Shown piece by piece: positions 61,067-64,000 of a stretch of DNA of 64,000 bases. The first letter of the stretch is position 1. Every line of letters starts with the position of its first letter. Source of the stretch: Leisingera daeponensis (lineage in GTDB: Bacteria; Pseudomonadota; Alphaproteobacteria; Rhodobacterales; Rhodobacteraceae); the NCBI RefSeq assembly GCF_019801465.1, contig NZ_JAHVJA010000002.1, positions 1-64,000 on the forward strand. The letters run 5' to 3'. The notes beneath the pieces were generated by a model. It ran no database searches, was not told where the DNA came from, and was given only the letters and a program-made list of their open reading frames with translations. Made by a program: the position numbers and the translations under genes.

Positions 61067-61070
61067 ACCC

Positions 61071-61634
61071 ATGCACGCACTTGTCTCCCTTCACGACGCC
61101 GTTTTCCACCAGGTGGAAAGGGCCGGTAACTGGCTGCTTCCGCTGGCGGCGCGCTTCGTCTTTGCCTCCACCCTGCTGCTCTATTTCTGGAATTCCGGCC
61201 TGACCAAGCTGGGCGGCGGCTTCACGGGCCTGTTCAGCCCCTCGATCGGCGCCTACAGCCAGATCTTCCCGAAACAGCTGGAGGCCGCCGGCTATGACGT
61301 CTCCCAGTTCGGCCTGTTCCACAAACTGGTCGTGCTGGCCGGCACCTACGCCGAATTCATTCTGCCGCTGATGATCGTGATCGGCCTACTGACCCGGCTC
61401 GCCGCGCTAGGCATGATCGGCTTTGTCATCGTGCAGTCGCTGACCGACATCTACGGCCACGGCGCCACCGATGACAAAACCCTCGGCGCCCTGTTCGACC
61501 GCTTCCCCGATGCTGTGATCCTCGATCAGCGCTTGTTCTGGGTCTTCCTGCTGGCGGTCCTGGTGGTTAAAGGCGCCGGCGCCCTGTCAGTGGATGCCCT
61601 GCTGCGCCACCGGATCGAGCCCGCAATGGCCTGA
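61071..61634 (+). CDS. DoxX-family membrane protein of the buf operon
   Basis: A 187-residue DoxX-type protein with four or five membrane helices: AARFVFASTLLLYFWNSGLT (25-44), LVVLAGTYAEFILPLMIVIG, AALGMIGFVIVQSLTDIYGH and LFWVFLLAVLVVKGAGALSV. DoxX members are frequent fourth genes of bufferin operons and are thought to serve in redox or quinone-linked steps at the membrane. It starts 4 nt after bufC and ends the operon before a terminator. Confidence 0.88.
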   Translation: MHALVSLHDAVFHQVERAGNWLLPLAARFVFASTLLLYFWNSGLTKLGGGFTGLFSPSIGAYSQIFPKQLEAAGYDVSQFGLFHKLVVLAGTYAEFILPLMIVIGLLTRLAALGMIGFVIVQSLTDIYGHGATDDKTLGALFDRFPDAVILDQRLFWVFLLAVLVVKGAGALSVDALLRHRIEPAMA

Positions 61635-61654
61635 CGCGACGGCCCCGCAAAGGA

Positions 61655-61694
61655 AAAGGCGCCCTGCCCCGGCAGCGGCGCCTTTTGGTTTTGG
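61655..61694. terminator. Bidirectional terminator after the buf operon
   Basis: AAGGCGCC (61657-61664) pairs with GGCGCCTT (61678-61685), with an inner CTGCC/GGCAG stem. TTTTGGTTTT follows on plus and TTTTCC on minus, so it serves both the buf operon and the convergent gene at 61706. Confidence 0.85.
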
Positions 61695-61705
61695 CCGTTC
61701 AAGGA

Positions 61706-62074
61706 TCAGAAATGCGCTTTAGGCTCATCCGGTTTGCCGGCCGCCAGCGCCATCAGCCCGCCCGCGGCTGCAAAGCTGAGCGGAAAAATGGTGAAGACGT
61801 TGAGGCCGAACCCCGCATACATCCCCGCAGCCGACCCCAGCAGCAGGATCCCGCCCCACAAGGCCCGCGCCCGCGCCATCGCACCGCCGGCAATTGCCAA
61901 GAGCGGCGACAGCACCGCCAGCAGCCGCAGTTGTTCAACGTTCTCGACCTGCTCCGCCAGCCCTTCGACTTCGCCGAAATGCTCCACCGCGGCGGTGTAG
62001 CCATAGCCGAAGAACCCTACCACCATGCCGAAAACACCGGCGATGATCCCCAGAACAAGGGCTGCATTGCGCAT
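61706..62074 (-). CDS. Four-helix hypothetical membrane protein
   Basis: A 122-residue inner-membrane protein with about four hydrophobic segments (AALVLGIIAGVFGMVVGFFG, then LAVLSPLLAIAGGAMA, then LWGGILLLGSAAGMYAGFG, then FPLSFAAAGGLMALAAG). An acidic loop (EHFGEVEGLAEQVENVEQ) lies between the first and second segments. It resembles short DUF4064-like proteins, but I am not sure. It is 42 nt downstream of the ArsC-like gene on the same strand, probably one transcript. Confidence 0.72.
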   Translation of the reverse strand: MRNAALVLGIIAGVFGMVVGFFGYGYTAAVEHFGEVEGLAEQVENVEQLRLLAVLSPLLAIAGGAMARARALWGGILLLGSAAGMYAGFGLNVFTIFPLSFAAAGGLMALAAGKPDEPKAHF

Positions 62075-62116
62075 TATCCGTCTCCCAAAATCTGCGGTAA
62101 CGACATATGCGCCGCC

Positions 62117-62434
62117 TCAGGCTGCGCCAAGGGCCGACTTCGTGTTCTGATCCCACCCCAGGAATAATTCCCCGTCACGGTCGATGAGCGGCCGCTTCAT
62201 CAGCGCAGGATGCGCACGCAGCAGCTGCAGCGGCTCGCCAGCGCGCTCCGCCTCGCTCAAGCCCCGCCAGGTGGTGGAGCGGGTATTGACCAGCTTGTCT
62301 CCGAATTGCGCATGCGCGGCCTCCAGCAGGCCGTCCGGCATGCCGTCCGCGCGGATATCGACCAGAACCGAATCCTGAAGCTGCTTCAATGCCTTGCGGC
62401 AGGTATCGCAGTTCTTGAGCCCGTAGATTTTCAT
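62117..62434 (-). CDS. ArsC/Spx-family thioredoxin-fold protein
   Basis: A 105-residue ArsC/Spx-like protein. C9-x2-C12 (NCDTCRKAL) sits at the redox site, and the conserved RPLIDRDGELFLGWD near 80 supplies the Arg typical of the family. The YffB-like branch has no proven arsenate reductase activity, and no other ars genes are nearby, so I do not call it ArsC. It is divergent from the cold-shock gene across 190 nt. Confidence 0.87.
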   Translation of the reverse strand: MKIYGLKNCDTCRKALKQLQDSVLVDIRADGMPDGLLEAAHAQFGDKLVNTRSTTWRGLSEAERAGEPLQLLRAHPALMKRPLIDRDGELFLGWDQNTKSALGAA

Positions 62435-62624
62435 GATGCCTTGATGCTCCCTAAGCGGATTTCACACAATTTATGGTAGAATCCACCAGTTTCTCTTGAT
62501 TTTCGTTCAGCCCGTGCAAAACTCTAGGTTGTTCGGCTTCGCCGTGTTCCTTTGCGGACAGGGAACGGGCCGGATGCCCCGGGATGCCCCTGGGCAAAGT
62601 GCAAAGTAGAAGGAGACACGGGAA

Positions 62625-62831
62625 ATGCCAAGCGGCACCGTGAAGTGGTTCAACACCACCAAAGGGTACGGGTTTATTGAACCCGATGAAGGCGGCAAGG
62701 ATGTGTTTGTGCACATTTCAGCGGTGGAGCGCTCCGGCATGACCGGCCTCGCCGACAACATGAAAATCGGCTACGAGCTGGCCGAGGGCCGCGACGGCCG
62801 GAAAATGGCGGCTGACCTCAAGGCGATCTGA
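62625..62831 (+). CDS. Cold-shock protein (CspA family)
   Basis: A 68-residue single cold-shock domain with RNP1 (KGYGFIEP, 13-20) and RNP2 (VFVHISAVE, 27-35). It binds single-stranded nucleic acid and acts as an RNA chaperone. A strong AAGGAG ribosome site precedes the ATG. The 190-nt upstream gap could hold a structured 5' leader, and GGATGCCCC is repeated at about 62572-62588. Confidence 0.95.
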   Translation: MPSGTVKWFNTTKGYGFIEPDEGGKDVFVHISAVERSGMTGLADNMKIGYELAEGRDGRKMAADLKAI

Positions 62832-62846
62832 GACTTCGTTTCTGCG

Positions 62847-62872
62847 CTGCGCCCGGATCCACCTGGGCGCAG
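62847..62872. terminator. Weak hairpin between csp and folA
   Basis: CTGCGCCC (62847-62854) pairs with GGGCGCAG (62865-62872) around a 10-nt loop. No T-run follows on either strand. Confidence 0.35.
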
Positions 62873-62893
62873 GCACATGCGCAGGCGCCAGCC

Positions 62894-63373
62894 TCAGGCC
62901 CGGCGCAGGTACTCCACCATCACACAGGCCGGATCGCTTTCGCGAAGCACCGTTTCTCCGGCCTTGCTCCAGTCGTCTGCCCGGAAATCCGGGAAATAGG
63001 CATCCGCATCCTCGATAGTCAGGTCCACCTCGGTCACCAGCAGCCTGTCCGCCATTGCCAGCATGCCGCGGTAAATCCTCTCGCCGCCGATGCCGTAAAC
63101 GCGGCGGTATCCCTGCGAATAGGCCTCCTGCACCGCGGCCTCGATCGATGGCAGCACGGTCTCTGCCGCCTGCGGATTGGACGACACGACCAGGTTCAGC
63201 CGGTTTTTCAGAGGCTTTACTGGCAGGCTGTCCCAAGTGTTGCGGCCCATAATCAGGGCCCCGCCCAGGGTTTCGCGCTGAAACGCCTTCAAATCCTCCG
63301 GTGCGAACCAGGGGATATCATTGTCCTTGCCAATGGCCCCGTTGCGCGCCCGCGCAGCGATCAGCGTGATCAT
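62894..63373 (-). CDS. folA: Dihydrofolate reductase
   Basis: A 159-residue DHFR that reduces dihydrofolate with NADPH. It begins ITLIAARARNGAIGKDNDIP, has the active-site Asp in PWFAPEDLKAFQRETLGG near 27, LIMGRNTWDSLP near 40, RLNLVVSSNP near 58 and VYGIGGERIYRGML near 92 (the NADPH-binding GG). It lies 31 nt downstream of thyA on the same strand; the two enzymes form one folate cycle and are probably co-transcribed. Confidence 0.95.
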   Translation of the reverse strand: MITLIAARARNGAIGKDNDIPWFAPEDLKAFQRETLGGALIMGRNTWDSLPVKPLKNRLNLVVSSNPQAAETVLPSIEAAVQEAYSQGYRRVYGIGGERIYRGMLAMADRLLVTEVDLTIEDADAYFPDFRADDWSKAGETVLRESDPACVMVEYLRRA

Positions 63374-63404
63374 GCTTCAAATCCTTGCCTGTCATTAGTG
63401 CCTG

Positions 63405-64000
63405 TCAGACCGCAACCGGCGCTTTGATCGCCGGATCAGGGTCATAGTTCAGAATCTCGAAATCCTCGAACTTGAAGTCGAAAATCGAATTCACCTGCCG
63501 CTTGATCCGCAACTGCGGCAGCGGCTTGGGCGTGCGCGACAGCTGCAGCTGCACCTGCTCCACATGGTTGGAGTAGATATGCGCATCACCCATCGTATGC
63601 ACGAAATCCCCGGCCTCGTATCCGGTCACATGCGCCAGCATCGCCAGCAGCAGCGAATAGGAGGCGATGTTGAACGGCACCCCCAGGAACATGTCCGCCG
63701 AACGCTGGTACAGCTGCAGATGCATTTTCCCGCCGGCAACCCGCACCTGCCACAGCGTATGGCACGGCGGCAGCGCCATGTCCGGCACATCCGCAGGGTT
63801 CCAGGCCGACACGATCAGGCGGCGGCTGTCGGGGCTTTTGCGGATCATGTCGACCAGACCGGCGATCTGATCGACACTGCCCGCACGGTAGAGCGGCTCA
63901 TCCCCGGTGGTGCCTTCGGCCAGTTCCAGCTTGGGGAAGCGGCGCCACTGGTGGCCGTAGACCGGCCCAAGATCGCCATTCTCATCCGCCCATTCGTCCC
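63405..64000 (-). CDS. thyA: Thymidylate synthase (5' end beyond the window)
   Basis: The frame runs from the right edge to the stop at 63405, giving the last 198 or so residues of ThyA. It contains [13 protein letters not shown], then [19 protein letters not shown], the nucleophile Cys in [34 protein letters not shown] and [19 protein letters not shown]. It methylates dUMP to dTMP using methylene-tetrahydrofolate. The start codon lies outside the window. Confidence 0.95.
   Translation of the reverse strand, partial: DEWADENGDLGPVYGHQWRRFPKLELAEGTTGDEPLYRAGSVDQIAGLVDMIRKSPDSRRLIVSAWNPADVPDMALPPCHTLWQVRVAGGKMHLQLYQRSADMFLGVPFNIASYSLLLAMLAHVTGYEAGDFVHTMGDAHIYSNHVEQVQLQLSRTPKPLPQLRIKRQVNSIFDFKFEDFEILNYDPDPAIKAPVAV

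Overview
The window looks like chromosomal DNA from an alphaproteobacterium of the Roseobacter group (Rhodobacteraceae, Leisingera/Phaeobacter/Ruegeria-like). The grounds are high G+C coding sequence, a PhaR/phasin/class I PhaC set, PutA controlled by an Lrp-type regulator, MetR facing metF, and many small conserved proteins of this family. The genus is an inference from protein character, not from a search. I see no insertion sequence, prophage, integrase or CRISPR array. The one RNA gene is tRNA-Leu(UAA) on the minus strand near 9.4 kb.

Layout. 0-2 kb: the end of glyA and small membrane proteins. 1.9-5.1 kb: a MocE-like Rieske ferredoxin, a histidine-box fatty acid desaturase and a class II aldolase, facing a LysR regulator across a clear operator-like inverted repeat. 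5.3-7.5 kb: a complete queC-queD-queE-queF operon for the queuosine precursor preQ1, closed by a terminator. 7.7-10.1 kb: an unidentified GNAT-like protein overlapping tail to tail with an HTH regulator, the tRNA, and a TPR protein. 10.2-15.7 kb: putR facing putA, a rhomboid protease, an AT-rich orphan membrane protein and a GFA-type zinc protein. 15.9-20.4 kb: suhB, a CurA-type reductase, metR facing metF, and a thioesterase. 20.5-28.2 kb: a DUF2867 protein, a DUF2235 hydrolase, an orphan CoxL-type molybdenum hydroxylase subunit, a type III PLP ornithine/diamine decarboxylase facing an Lrp-type regulator, and a sterol-desaturase-family hydroxylase facing a LysR regulator. 28.5-33.8 kb: valS, a DUF1330 protein, two tandem TerB-like genes and a leaderless PhnD-like protein.

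33.9-43.6 kb is a long co-directional catabolic block. A polar amino acid/opine-type ABC transporter (ATPase, binding protein, two permeases) is followed by two glutamine-synthetase-like ligases, a class I glutamine amidotransferase, a PuuB-like FAD oxidoreductase and a DegT-family aminotransferase. It reads as uptake plus gamma-glutamylation-type breakdown of an unidentified amine, with twin TTTGATCAAA-like palindromes before the first ligase. 43.7-51.6 kb carries polyhydroxyalkanoate metabolism: phaR, phaP, phaC and divergent phaZ, with three CTGC-N3-GCAG sites matching the PhaR recognition pattern. An internally deleted SDR remnant and an adenylate cyclase/TPR protein interrupt it. 51.6-58.9 kb: several alpha/beta hydrolases, a DUF4105 protein and thrS.

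59.1-61.6 kb holds the most striking small system: a bufferin-type operon. It encodes a four-cysteine DUF2282 precursor with a signal peptide, a DUF692 (MNIO) modifying enzyme, a DUF2063 partner and a DoxX membrane protein, with a terminator-like hairpin between precursor and enzyme. The window ends with a membrane protein, an ArsC/Spx-like protein, a cold-shock protein, folA and the 3' part of thyA.
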